A stretch of DNA of 51,635 nucleotides from Falsiroseomonas oryzae (GTDB lineage: Bacteria > Pseudomonadota > Alphaproteobacteria > Acetobacterales > Acetobacteraceae). The stretch lies in assembly GCF_027856955.1 (NCBI RefSeq), contig NZ_JAPSMD010000007.1, positions 1-51,635 on the forward strand, read 5' to 3'. The position numbers and the translations under genes are program-made. The notes under the pieces are model-generated. The model did not search any database. It had not been told where the DNA came from and saw only the letters and a program-made list of their open reading frames with translations. Below, piece by piece: positions 42,819-51,535 of this stretch. How positions within the stretch are numbered: the stretch's first letter is position 1; the number at the start of each line of letters is the position of its first letter.

Positions 42819-45155
42819 TCAGTGGCTTCCGCTCGCGGCGGCACGGCCGGTCTGGATTGCCCTCCAGATCCATTCAGGCTTGGCCGGCATGGGAATACTC
42901 GTTGCTCCGAATGGCGCCAGTGCATCGGCGATCGCATTCGCCACCGCGGGCAGCGCGCCGACACAGCCGGCTTCCCCCGCTCCCTTCACGCCGAGCGGGT
43001 TCGTCGGCGTCGGCACCGGATGGGCATCGACCTCGATATCGCAGATCTGGTCGGCCCGCGGCATGGCGTAGTCCATGAAGGATCCGGTCAGCCGCTGACC
43101 GGTCGCCTCGTCGAACCGGATGTCCTCGAGCAGGACCTGGCCGATCCCCTGGGCGACGCCACCATGGATCTGCCCGTGCAACAGCAGCGGGTTGAGCACG
43201 GTCCCGACATCGTCTACGACCGTGTAGCGGACCACGCGCGTCTCACCGGTCTCCGGGTCGATCTCCACTTCGCAGACATGGCAGCCATTCGGATAGTTCT
43301 CCACCTCGGCGCGATAGACCGAGGTGGCGGCCAGGCCGCCCTCCATCTCGCGCGGAACTTTCCCCGGGTTCATGCTGTCGCGTGCGACGTCCTTGATCGT
43401 CAGCGTGCGGTTCGTGCCGGGCGCAGCGAAGACGCCGTCGGTGAAGCTCACCTCCTCCGCCGGGACGCCGAACTGGTGCGCCGCGAGCAGCCGGGCCTTC
43501 GCGATCACCTTCTCAAGCGCGCCGTTGAAGGCGGAGCCCGAGAGCGTGGCGGAGCGCGACCCGCCGGTCCCCTGCCCGAAGAAGACCTTGTCGCTGTCGC
43601 CCTGCACGTAGTCCACGTCCTCCGGCTCCAGGCCGAGCCGGCTGCAGGCCAGCTGCTTGAAGACAGTCTCGTGCCCCTGGCCATGCGAGATGCTGCCCGA
43701 GAGCAGCGTCGCCGCGCCGGAGCGGTCGAAGCGCACCTCGGCGCCCTCGAAGCCGAGCGTGCCGGCCCGTTCGATCGAATAGGAAACTCCCATGCCGCGC
43801 AGCCTGCCCCGTCGTTCCGACTCCTCCCGCCGGCTTGCAAAGCCATCCACGCGAGCCAAGTCGAGGCAGGCCTGCAGGACGGCCGGAAAGTCGCCGCTGT
43901 CGTAGGTGAAGGTCAGGCCGGTCCGGAACGGCATCGCCTCCGGCGGGATCATGTTCCGTCGGCGCAGCTCCACGCCGTCGATGCCGGTCCGCCGCGCGGC
44001 GAGGTCCACCAGGCGCTCGATCACATAGGCCGCTTCCGGCCGGCCGTTCCCGCGGTATGCGCGCACCGGATTCGTGTGCGTGTAGACAGCGGTCACCTCC
44101 GCATGGATGGCAGGCGTGCGGTAGACGCCGGCCAGCGTGCCGAGATTGTTCAGGAAGTTCGCCCCGCCCTGCTGCAGGTGCGCGCCGATATTGGCGATGG
44201 TGCGTACCCGCATCCCGAGGAAGATGCCGTCCGCGTCCAGCGCCAGCTCGGCTTCGGTGACGTTGTCGCGCGCGTCGGGATCGCCGAGGAACGCCTCGGA
44301 TCGCGTCTCGACCCACTTCACGGGCCGCCCCGTCAGCTTCGCTGCGAGCAGGACGAGCGGGCTCTCGTTGAAGACGGCCGTCTTCTGGCCGAAGCTGCCG
44401 CCTTGGTCGCCGGTAATCACGTGCACGCGGTGCTCCGGTACGCGCATGACCTGCGCCAGCTCGGCCCTGAAGACGTGCACTCCCTGCGTCTGCGCATGGA
44501 TTGTGTAGCGGCCCGAGCCGGGGTCGAACTGCCCTATGCAGGCCCGCGTCTCCATCGGCGCTGCCGTGACGCGGTTGATCGCGAAGGCGCCACAGACGAC
44601 ATGCGCGGCCCGCGCGAAGGCCGCCTCCACCGCCGCCGCGTCGCCCGCCGCGCGGACGAAGCAGATATTGTCCTCGCAATCGTCCCAGACGCGCGGCGCG
44701 CCGGGCTGCAGCGCCAGCCGGGCCGAGGTGACGGCCGGCACCGGCTCGTAGCCGACCTCGATCGCTTCGGCGGCGTCGGCGGCCAGGGCTGCGCTCTCCG
44801 CGACGACCATCGCGACGTAATCGCCCACCCAGCGGACACGATCCGAGGGCAGCGAGGGATAAGGCGCGACATGGCCGGGCCGGCCATCCCGCAGCTTCTG
44901 GTCCCGCGGGACCGGCAGGTCGCCCCAGCCCGAGGCCGCCCAATCCGTGTCCGTCAGCACCAGCAGCACGCCAGGCATCGCACGCGCGCGGCGCGCATCC
45001 ACGGAGACGACGCGCGCATGGGCGTGCGGCGAGCGCAGGACATGCGCGAAGGCCATGCCGGGAAGCAGGATGTCGTCGAGGTATCGGCCGCCGCCGCGCA
45101 GTAGCCGCGGGTCCTCGACGCGCGGCACTGCGCGTCCAACGGCAAACCGGTCCAT
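42819..45155 (-). CDS. Xanthine dehydrogenase-family molybdopterin-binding large subunit (CoxL/aldehyde-oxidase type), orphan
   Basis: Molybdenum hydroxylase large subunit of 778 residues, the usual length. The N-terminal a/b-hammerhead domain opens [19 protein letters not shown]. Cofactor-binding motifs include [33 protein letters not shown] and [15 protein letters not shown]. The base Glu lies in [18 protein letters not shown] near the C-terminus. It lacks the CoxL-specific Cys loop, so it is more like aldehyde or N-heterocycle dehydrogenases. Active enzymes also need an FAD medium subunit and a (2Fe-2S) small subunit; neither gene is in the window. ATG 45155 was chosen because the conserved domain begins straight after. 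Confidence 0.9.
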   Translation of the reverse strand: MDRFAVGRAVPRVEDPRLLRGGGRYLDDILLPGMAFAHVLRSPHAHARVVSVDARRARAMPGVLLVLTDTDWAASGWGDLPVPRDQKLRDGRPGHVAPYPSLPSDRVRWVGDYVAMVVAESAALAADAAEAIEVGYEPVPAVTSARLALQPGAPRVWDDCEDNICFVRAAGDAAAVEAAFARAAHVVCGAFAINRVTAAPMETRACIGQFDPGSGRYTIHAQTQGVHVFRAELAQVMRVPEHRVHVITGDQGGSFGQKTAVFNESPLVLLAAKLTGRPVKWVETRSEAFLGDPDARDNVTEAELALDADGIFLGMRVRTIANIGAHLQQGGANFLNNLGTLAGVYRTPAIHAEVTAVYTHTNPVRAYRGNGRPEAAYVIERLVDLAARRTGIDGVELRRRNMIPPEAMPFRTGLTFTYDSGDFPAVLQACLDLARVDGFASRREESERRGRLRGMGVSYSIERAGTLGFEGAEVRFDRSGAATLLSGSISHGQGHETVFKQLACSRLGLEPEDVDYVQGDSDKVFFGQGTGGSRSATLSGSAFNGALEKVIAKARLLAAHQFGVPAEEVSFTDGVFAAPGTNRTLTIKDVARDSMNPGKVPREMEGGLAATSVYRAEVENYPNGCHVCEVEIDPETGETRVVRYTVVDDVGTVLNPLLLHGQIHGGVAQGIGQVLLEDIRFDEATGQRLTGSFMDYAMPRADQICDIEVDAHPVPTPTNPLGVKGAGEAGCVGALPAVANAIADALAPFGATSIPMPAKPEWIWRAIQTGRAAASGSH

Positions 45156-45370
45156 CCGCCTCTCCACGCGTCGTCCGGCGCGCCGCGCGATCCGGCCGAC
45201 GCGCCATGCCGACGAACCGTAGTGGAGAGTGATCAGCACCCGCAAGGCGGCGCGGCGGGCGATCGTTTCGTTGCGCCGAATGGCGTTCCTGGTCATCATC
45301 GGCGCGATGGACACGGCACGGCAGGTCCGGCACGGCCGATCCGTCGCGCAACCTGCGCCGGAGCAGCCCG

Positions 45371-46357
45371 ATGCGTCGTCGACACCTCGTAAGCGGCATC
45401 GCGACCCTTGCAGGCCTGCCGCCTCTCGCCCGGCCCACGCTCGCGCAGAGCCAATGGCCCACCCGTCCGATCACGCTGATCGTGCCCTTCCCGCCAGGCG
45501 GCCAGGCCGACATCGCGGCGCGCGGCATCTCGGCCTCGCTAGAGCAGACCCTTGGCCGTCCGGTGGTCATCGACAACCGCGGCGGCGCCGGCGGCGGTTC
45601 GGTCGGCAATGCCGCGGCGGCCCGGGCCGCGCCCGACGGCTACACGCTGCTCGTGACGCTGGCCTCGCTCGCGGTCCTGCCCGAGGCGGACCGGCTGTTC
45701 GAGCGGCAGCCGAGCTACGAGGTCACGCAGCTGGAGCCGATCGCACGGATCATCGGCGATCCCTTCTTCCTCGCCGTGGCGGCGGGCTCGCCCTGGCGCA
45801 GCGCGCACGACTTCATTGAGGATGCGCGCCGGCGTCCTGGGGCCATTAGCTACGGCTCGTCTGGCTCCTACGGCGTCGTGCACGTGGCGATGGAGATGCT
45901 GACCGCCGCCGCGGGCGTCCAGCTGCTGCACGTGCCTTTCCGGGGCGGAGCGCCGGCCATGACCGCGCTACTGTCGGGGACCGTTGCCGCCCTCGCCACC
46001 TCGCCCGGCATCGTCAGGCAGCATATGGAGGCCGGCCGCGTTCGCGCGCTGGCGAGTTGGGGCGCTGAGCGCCTGGCCGAGCATCCTGACGTGCCGACAC
46101 TGAAGGAGCTAGGCTGGAGCGACGTGGAGTTCCTCGGCTGGGCCGGCCTCTTCGCGCCGCGCGGCGTACCCGCGCCGGTCCTGTCGCGCCTGCGCGAGGC
46201 GATGCGGACAGCCATGACCAGCCCCGAGGTCCTGCAGGTGTTCCAGCGGGCGGGCAGCCTTCCCGCCTATCTCGACACGCCGGAGTTCAGCCGCTTCCTG
46301 GAAGCCGACAACGCTCGCCTCATCGCGACCGTGAGGAAGATCGGCAAGGTCGACTGA
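45371..46357 (+). CDS. Bug/TctC-family solute-binding protein
   Basis: Fourth Bug-type periplasmic binding protein, 328 residues. Signal MRRRHLVSGIATLAGLPPLA is cut near LAQ. The mature part begins QWPTRPITLIVPFPPGGQAD, with the classic PFPPGG loop, then NRGGAGGGSVGNAAAA and APDGYTLLV. GGAG lies 8 bases before ATG. It is divergent from the orphan molybdenum hydroxylase with about 215 bases between, which could hold both promoters. The ligand is unknown; carboxylates are typical. Confidence 0.9.
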   Translation: MRRRHLVSGIATLAGLPPLARPTLAQSQWPTRPITLIVPFPPGGQADIAARGISASLEQTLGRPVVIDNRGGAGGGSVGNAAAARAAPDGYTLLVTLASLAVLPEADRLFERQPSYEVTQLEPIARIIGDPFFLAVAAGSPWRSAHDFIEDARRRPGAISYGSSGSYGVVHVAMEMLTAAAGVQLLHVPFRGGAPAMTALLSGTVAALATSPGIVRQHMEAGRVRALASWGAERLAEHPDVPTLKELGWSDVEFLGWAGLFAPRGVPAPVLSRLREAMRTAMTSPEVLQVFQRAGSLPAYLDTPEFSRFLEADNARLIATVRKIGKVD

Positions 46358-46712
46358 GCGGCGCCGCGGCGCGTTCCGCCTGACAGTCCTGCATCACGGA
46401 TTCGTCCACGCAGTGAGGATCCGTCGGGGACGCGCGGCCAGATTCTAGGCCGTAGCATTGCGTGGCCGGTGCAGCCGTTCCGCGGCGAGGTGTCGTGGCC
46501 GCACGTGTCGATCGCCGTCCTTTGTCGCTTGATGCTGGTTGCTGGTTAGCATAGCGTTTCAGTGTCCGCTGAAGATCCAACGCCAAGTTGGATCGTCATG
46601 GCCGTGCACCGCAGCCGTCGGGATGCGCATTTCTCCGCGGTTGGGACTAGTGGCAGAGCTTGATTTCTCTCACGAACAGCGCCCACTCGACAGGCGAGCA
46701 GGAACGGAGCGG
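46358..46712. other. Intergenic region with regulatory dyad ahead of the peptide-type binding protein
   Basis: About 355 bases. No gene is supported. It holds direct repeats GCTGGTT-GCTGGTT (46534-46547), flanked by ATGCT and AGCAT, and the perfect dyad described separately at 46574-46594. A promoter is likely near 46530-46560, but -10/-35 matches are weak. Confidence 0.5.
46574..46594. promoter_or_regulatory. Perfect 8-bp dyad, likely operator
   Basis: GATCCAAC (46574-46581), GCCAA, GTTGGATC (46587-46594). The arms are perfect and the spacer of five bases gives half-site centres about 13 bases apart, fitting a dimeric regulator. It lies 119 bases upstream of the binding-protein ATG at 46713. 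The arm TTGGAT also occurs in ATTGGATAG near 7271 and 21586. No local regulator gene accompanies it, so the controller is unknown. Confidence 0.5.
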
Positions 46713-48308
46713 ATGAGCATGGCGGTATCGCGTCGCACCCTGCTGAAAACCTCCGGGACCGCGCTGCTCCCCTTCGCCGCGCCGTCCATCGGCCGGGCCA
46801 ACGAGGCGCGCATCCTCCGCTTCGTCCCGCAGGCTAACCTCTCGGTGTTCGACCCGGTCTGGAACACTGCCGCCGTCACCATCGCCCATGGCTACTGCGT
46901 TTTCGACACGCTGTACGGCGTGGATGCGCAGCTCCGGCCGCGGCCGCAGATGGCAGCGGGCGCGACCGTGTCGGACGATGGTCGCACCTGGCTGGTCACG
47001 TTGCGGGACGACCTGCGCTTCCACAACGGCGAGCCGGTGCGAGCACAGGACTGCGCCGCTAGCCTGGACCGCTGGAGTAAGCGCGACACGTTCGGGCAGA
47101 CGCTCGGCGCGGTGGTGGACAGCTTCGGCGCCGCCGACGACCGCACCGTGCGCGTGACGCTGAAGCGTCCCTTCCCGCGCTTTCTCGACGCGATCGGCAA
47201 ACCTCATTCCTCGCCGGCCTTCATCATGCCGGAACACCTGGCGCGCACCGATCCGATGCGGCAGGTGACGGAGATGATCGGCTCCGGCCCCTTCCGGTTC
47301 AGGGCATCGGAGTACGTCTCCGGCTCTCGCATGGTGTACGAGCGGTTCGAGGGCTACGTGCCGCGCGAGGAGCCGGCCGAGTGGACCTCCGGCGGCAAGC
47401 GTGCGCATGTGGACCGGGTGGAATGGCGGGTGATGCCGGACCCGGCGACTGCGGCGGCGGCCCTGCAGCGCGGCGAGATCGACTGGTGGGAACAGGCGAT
47501 GCCGGATCTGATCCCGGTCCTGCTGCGCCGGGGTGGCGTCCGCGTGCAGCCTAAGGACCAGTACGGCTTCGTCGGCCTAGGCCGCTTCAACGTCCTTCAC
47601 CCGCCGTTCAACAACGTGCAGCTACGCCGCGCCGTCCTCTCCGCCATCAGGCAGGAGGACTACATGCAGGCGACCGTGGGGCCTGAGGCTCCCGACGCCT
47701 GGCGGCGCTGCTTCGCGATGTTCACGTGCGGCATGCCGGGAGTGAATGAGGAAGCGGCCCCGATCATGCGCGGGCCGCGCGACCTGAACAGGGCGCGCGA
47801 GGCGGTGCGGGCCTCCGGCTACGCCGGCGAGAGAGTCGTGATCATCAACCCCACGGACCTTCCGGTGATCGGGCCGCACGGGCACGTGACCGCCCAGCTC
47901 TTCCGCTCGCTGGGCCTCAACGTGGATCTGCAGGAGATGGATTGGGGCAGCGTGCTGCAGCGCCGGATCTCGCGCGAGCCGGTCGAGCGCAACGGCTGGA
48001 GCTTCTATCACACCAACCTGCCGGGCGTAGCAATCGCCAACCCCGCGCTGAACACGGCGATCCGCGGTGACGGCGCCTGGCCCGGCTTCTTCACCGATGC
48101 CGAGACCGAGCGGCTCACCGCGGAATGGCTCTTCGCGGAGGCGCCCGCGCAGCAGCAGGCGTTGTTCGACGCCGTCCATCGTCGGGCACTGGACCAGGTC
48201 CCGACGATACCGCTCGGGCAGTTCTTCGTGCGCACCGCCTTCCGCGATCAGGTGAGGGGCGTACTGGACGGGTCGGTCGCCTACTTCTGGAACGTCCGGA
48301 AGGAATAG
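46713..48308 (+). CDS. ABC transporter substrate-binding protein, peptide/nickel family 5 (DppA-like)
   Basis: Periplasmic binding protein of 531 residues. It has a Tat-type signal (SRRTLLKTSGTALLPFAAPS), mature start ARILRFVPQANLSVFDPVWN, and family motifs TWLVTLRDDLRFHNGEPV and EMIGSGPFRFRASEYVSGSR. The late EMDWGSVLQRRISREPVERN matches the ligand-pocket region of this family. No DppB-F membrane or ATPase genes follow; the next genes are an amidase and an aldolase-like enzyme, so transport partners must be elsewhere. ATG 46713 has GGAG upstream; longer starts would lack the signal peptide. Confidence 0.9.
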   Translation: MSMAVSRRTLLKTSGTALLPFAAPSIGRANEARILRFVPQANLSVFDPVWNTAAVTIAHGYCVFDTLYGVDAQLRPRPQMAAGATVSDDGRTWLVTLRDDLRFHNGEPVRAQDCAASLDRWSKRDTFGQTLGAVVDSFGAADDRTVRVTLKRPFPRFLDAIGKPHSSPAFIMPEHLARTDPMRQVTEMIGSGPFRFRASEYVSGSRMVYERFEGYVPREEPAEWTSGGKRAHVDRVEWRVMPDPATAAAALQRGEIDWWEQAMPDLIPVLLRRGGVRVQPKDQYGFVGLGRFNVLHPPFNNVQLRRAVLSAIRQEDYMQATVGPEAPDAWRRCFAMFTCGMPGVNEEAAPIMRGPRDLNRAREAVRASGYAGERVVIINPTDLPVIGPHGHVTAQLFRSLGLNVDLQEMDWGSVLQRRISREPVERNGWSFYHTNLPGVAIANPALNTAIRGDGAWPGFFTDAETERLTAEWLFAEAPAQQQALFDAVHRRALDQVPTIPLGQFFVRTAFRDQVRGVLDGSVAYFWNVRKE

Positions 48309-48417
48309 GCGTGACAGGAACGGGTCAGCGGGGGCGGACTGCGGCGGCCCCGCGGCGGTCCGCCACCGGGTCCGGCGCTTTGCCGTCCTGAAGCCTCCAC
48401 ACAGGGATCGAAGCGCC

Positions 48418-49830
48418 ATGTCCAACGACGAGCTCTGCCACCTGTCCGCGACCGAAGCGGCGCGGCTGATCGCAAGCCGCAGGCTCTCGCCCGTGGAGCT
48501 GACCGAGGCCGTGCTCGACCGCGCCTGGCGGCTGCAGCCGCGGCTCAACATGTTCCAGTTGCTGACCGAGGAGGATGCGCGGCGCGACGCCAAGGCGGCG
48601 GAGGCGGCAGTCATGCAGGGCGCGGCGCTCGGACCGCTGCACGGCGTGCCCATAACGGTCAAGGACAATTTGGCACTTGGCGGCAAGCCGCTCCGGCAGG
48701 GCTCGCTGATGACGGAGGGGGTGGTGGCGGGGGCCGACGCCGTTACCGTTGCGCGCGCGAAGGCGGCCGGCGCAATCGTCATCGGCAAGACGACACTGCC
48801 AGAATTCGCGCACAAGGTGCTGACCGATTCGCCGCTGCACGGGGTCACCCGCAATCCGTGGAGACCCGCGCACACGCCGGGCGGGTCGAGCGGCGGAGCG
48901 AGCGCGGCGCTCGCGGCCGGCGTCGCGCCGCTCGCAATCGGGACCGATGGCGGCGGCTCCATCCGCTGCCCGGCCTCCTGCACCGGTATCGTGGGCCTCA
49001 AGGCAACGCTCGGCCGGGTGCCGAACGATTCAACGCCCGACGGCTTCTCGAACTACTCGTTCACCGGGCCGATGGCGCGCAATGCGGCGGACACCGCGCT
49101 GCTGCTCTCAGTCCTGGCCGGGCCGCTTCAGGTGGATCCCTGGTCGCTGGCGCTCCCGAAGCCCGCCGTGCGGGCGCCAGACCCGACAGCCAGGGGTGTG
49201 CGGATCGGCTGGATCGAGCATTTCGGGCGTTACCGCACCGACCCCGAGGTCGCCCGCATCACCACTGCAGCGGTCGGCCTGCTGGCGGAGCGGGGAGCGA
49301 TCGTCGAGCCGCTGCAGGATCCGTGCTTCGACGACGTCTACGACACCTACGCAGTCATCGCGAGCACCGCCCATGCTACGCGCATCGGCGCCCTGGCGGA
49401 GCGCTTCCCCGCCGAGATCACCGACTCGCTCCGTACCAGCATCGCCCGCGCCGCGCGCTGGTCCGCGGTGGACTGGCAGCGTGCCGCCGACCGGCGGACG
49501 GCGCTGTTTCGTGCCGTGCAGCGACTGTTCGCCCGGTTCGACGTCCTTGCGACCCCGACCATGACGGCTCCCCCGCCCTTGGTCGATGCCGGGGGCTCGG
49601 TGGCCAGCGAGATGTATGCCGAATGGGCCGCCTGCCTCTATCCGTTCAACCTGACGGGGCATCCCGCCATCTCGGTCCCAGCCGGCTTCACAGCCAGTCG
49701 GTTGCCGGTCGGGCTGCAGCTCATCGGCCCCTGGCATGGCGAGGACGCCCTGCTGGACCTTGCCGCCTGCCTCGAAGCCGGACGGACGCCGCCATGGCCC
49801 GCCGGGTTGGACCTGTCCGCCCAGGGATGA
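48418..49830 (+). CDS. Amidase signature-family enzyme
   Basis: Amidohydrolase of 470 residues. The Ser-cisSer-Lys triad is visible: Lys 82 in GVPITVKDNLA, the Ser pair 157-158 in TPGGSSGGAS and nucleophile Ser 181 in TDGGGSIRCPAS. The C-terminus FNLTGHPAISVPAG is typical. It hydrolyses an amide to acid and ammonia; substrates in this family range from simple amides to the glutamyl-tRNA amidotransferase substrate. GatC/GatB are absent, so it is a catabolic amidase rather than GatA. It follows the peptide-type binding protein by 109 bases and may act on the imported compound. Confidence 0.9.
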   Translation: MSNDELCHLSATEAARLIASRRLSPVELTEAVLDRAWRLQPRLNMFQLLTEEDARRDAKAAEAAVMQGAALGPLHGVPITVKDNLALGGKPLRQGSLMTEGVVAGADAVTVARAKAAGAIVIGKTTLPEFAHKVLTDSPLHGVTRNPWRPAHTPGGSSGGASAALAAGVAPLAIGTDGGGSIRCPASCTGIVGLKATLGRVPNDSTPDGFSNYSFTGPMARNAADTALLLSVLAGPLQVDPWSLALPKPAVRAPDPTARGVRIGWIEHFGRYRTDPEVARITTAAVGLLAERGAIVEPLQDPCFDDVYDTYAVIASTAHATRIGALAERFPAEITDSLRTSIARAARWSAVDWQRAADRRTALFRAVQRLFARFDVLATPTMTAPPPLVDAGGSVASEMYAEWAACLYPFNLTGHPAISVPAGFTASRLPVGLQLIGPWHGEDALLDLAACLEAGRTPPWPAGLDLSAQG

Positions 49831-49976
49831 GGTGGTGGCCGCGCAACGCCGCGGCGTCGCGGCTTGCGCGCCGCCGGCTCGCAGTGTGACGCTATGCCGA
49901 CCATTCTTTCTCTTGACCAGCCGGTCAGGGCGGCCGGCGTGGCAAGGTTCGAACCGCAATCGCCAGGGTGATGACC

Positions 49977-50750
49977 ATGGATGTCGCCAGCACGCAGACC
50001 GATGCCGTCTTCACTTGCGCCGATCCAGCTGAGCTGGAAGCACGTCGCCAGCTGGCGGCCTGCTACCGGATCTTCGGGCGGCGCAACATGGACGACCTGA
50101 TCTACACCCATCTCTCCGCCCGCATCCCGGGCCGCGAGGGCCGTTTCCTGTTCATCCCGTTCGGGATGCTGTTCGAAGAGGTCACGGCGTCGAACCTGAT
50201 GGAGGTGGATATCGAAGGTCGTGACGTCGCGAACAGCGGACGCGCGGTGAACCCGGCCGGTTGGATCGTGCACCGCGTCGTGTATGAAGCCGTTCCTTCG
50301 GCGCAATCGGTGATGCACCTGCACACCATTTGCGGCACGGCGGTATCGGCGCAGGCCGCCGGCCTTCTGCCGATCAACCAGTTCGCCGTCACCTACAGCG
50401 GCAAGATCGGCTATCACGACTATGATGGCCCCGGCCTGCGGCCGGAGGAGCAGAAGCAGTTCATCGCCGACCTCGGCGGCCGGCCGATGATGTTCCTACG
50501 CAATCACGGTACGCTGACACAAGGCCGCAGCATCGCCGAAGCGTTCACCTTGATGCACTACCTGGAGCGGACCTGCGAGATCCAAGTCGCGGCGCAATCC
50601 GGTGGCGCTGCGCTTGCGATGCCGACACAGGCCGTCATCGACACCACGGTCGCCACGGCGCAGGGCGTGGGCGACCGCAGCTTCGGGGATGTCGGCTTCC
50701 AAGCCGTATTGCGCAAGCTCGACCGCGAGGATCCGGCTTACAAGACTTGA
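49977..50750 (+). CDS. Class II aldolase/adducin-family protein
   Basis: Protein of 257 residues with the class II aldolase/adducin fold. The Zn-binding pair is in SVMHLHTICGTAV and the third His in FLRNHGTLTQG. The N-terminal RRQLAACYRIFGRRNMDDLI and the HLSARIPG segment are typical of the group that includes L-fuculose-phosphate aldolase relatives and decarboxylases. ATG 49977 has AGGG 8 bases upstream; ATG 49971 is an alternative. It may process a product of the amidase encoded 146 bases upstream. The exact reaction is not known. Confidence 0.87.
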   Translation: MDVASTQTDAVFTCADPAELEARRQLAACYRIFGRRNMDDLIYTHLSARIPGREGRFLFIPFGMLFEEVTASNLMEVDIEGRDVANSGRAVNPAGWIVHRVVYEAVPSAQSVMHLHTICGTAVSAQAAGLLPINQFAVTYSGKIGYHDYDGPGLRPEEQKQFIADLGGRPMMFLRNHGTLTQGRSIAEAFTLMHYLERTCEIQVAAQSGGAALAMPTQAVIDTTVATAQGVGDRSFGDVGFQAVLRKLDREDPAYKT

Positions 50751-50814
50751 AGCTGGATGGGGTGCTACTGGGATCGAACAGTCTCTGGTCCGCGGTGCCC
50801 GAGCGGCGTGGCTC

Positions 50815-51378
50815 TCAAGCGCCAACTGACGTTCGCGCCGACCGCGCCCGCGGCCGTGCAGTAGAAACCGAGGGGGCCTTCCGCACGCCGATCCAGGGTC
50901 CCGTTTGCGTGCCGATTGACAGCTGTTCGAGGGCGTTGGCTCCGCCGTCGCCGATCAGGGTGTCGTTGCCAGAGCCGCCGAACAGCGCCTCGAAGCCCGA
51001 GATGCTGTCGCCCTGCGCGTGGCCGCCCGATGCGGTGCCGAGCCCGAGGTTGACCGAGACGCCGGTGCCGTCGGAACGGTAGGTTAGCAGGTCGATTCCG
51101 TCTCCGCCGACCAGACTGTCGCCGCCGGTGCCGCGGGAAATCGCGTCGTCCTCGTTGCCGCCGGAGACCGTATCGTCGCCCGCATTGCCGAAAAGACTGT
51201 CGCGGCCGGTGCCGCCGAAGATCACGTCGTTGCCGCCGCCCCCGCTCAGCGAGTCGGCGTCGGCGATGTTGTTCGCGCCCGGATTGGTGTCGGCGCCGGC
51301 AGCGCCCAGCAGCGTCTCGGCGCCCGAACCACCGGCGGCTAAGCCCGACAGGTTTCCGCCTGCAACGATCAAAGTCAT
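50815..51378 (-). CDS. RTX-type calcium-binding protein, C-terminally truncated
   Basis: Secreted-type protein with hemolysin-type Ca-binding nonapeptide repeats (GGxGxDxxx): GGGGNDVIFGGTGRDSLFGN, then AGDDTVSGG, GTGGDSLVGGDGIDLL and GGSGNDTLIGDGGANALE. Such proteins leave by a type I system using a C-terminal signal. Here repeats stop at ANALE (about 50926) and the rest (QLSIGTQTGPW and onward) is read out of what looks like an insertion-sequence end. The export signal is therefore probably missing. The start is ATG 51378 with GGAGGT upstream; 187 residues remain. Confidence 0.78.
   Translation of the reverse strand: MTLIVAGGNLSGLAAGGSGAETLLGAAGADTNPGANNIADADSLSGGGGNDVIFGGTGRDSLFGNAGDDTVSGGNEDDAISRGTGGDSLVGGDGIDLLTYRSDGTGVSVNLGLGTASGGHAQGDSISGFEALFGGSGNDTLIGDGGANALEQLSIGTQTGPWIGVRKAPSVSTARPRARSARTSVGA
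50872..50921 (-). mobile_element. Candidate IS21-family terminal end truncating the RTX gene
   Basis: Reading the minus strand, TGTCA is followed by ATCGGCACGCAAACGGGACC (one base more completes the unit) and, three bases on, ATCGGCGTGCGGAAGGCCCC. These are two imperfect 21-base direct repeats (50896-50916 and 50872-50892). Multiple tandem repeats of this kind next to a TG end are typical of IS21-family termini. The putative end, at 50921, coincides with loss of RTX repeats a few bases away. The body of the element is not present between here and the aldolase gene. Confidence 0.45.
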
Positions 51379-51495
51379 GCTCGACCTCCACCAACCCGGC
51401 GCTCGGCCCAGTTTCAGCCGCCGCTTCCGCCGTCAACCCTGTCTGCCCCGCCGCCGCCAACCAGCAGGTCGAGGCCGCCGCGCTGGCACTCGCGC

Positions 51496-51516
51496 CCGGG
51501 GGCGCTGAGCCCCCGG
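51496..51516 (-). terminator. Hairpin between the two RTX-type genes
   Basis: CCGGGGGC (51496-51503) and GCCCCCGG (51509-51516) form a perfect eight-base stem around GCTGA. It lies about 20 bases past the stop of the minus-strand gene at 51536. No T-tract follows. Confidence 0.5.
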
Positions 51517-51535
51517 CCGCGTCAGCCTCGCCCCA

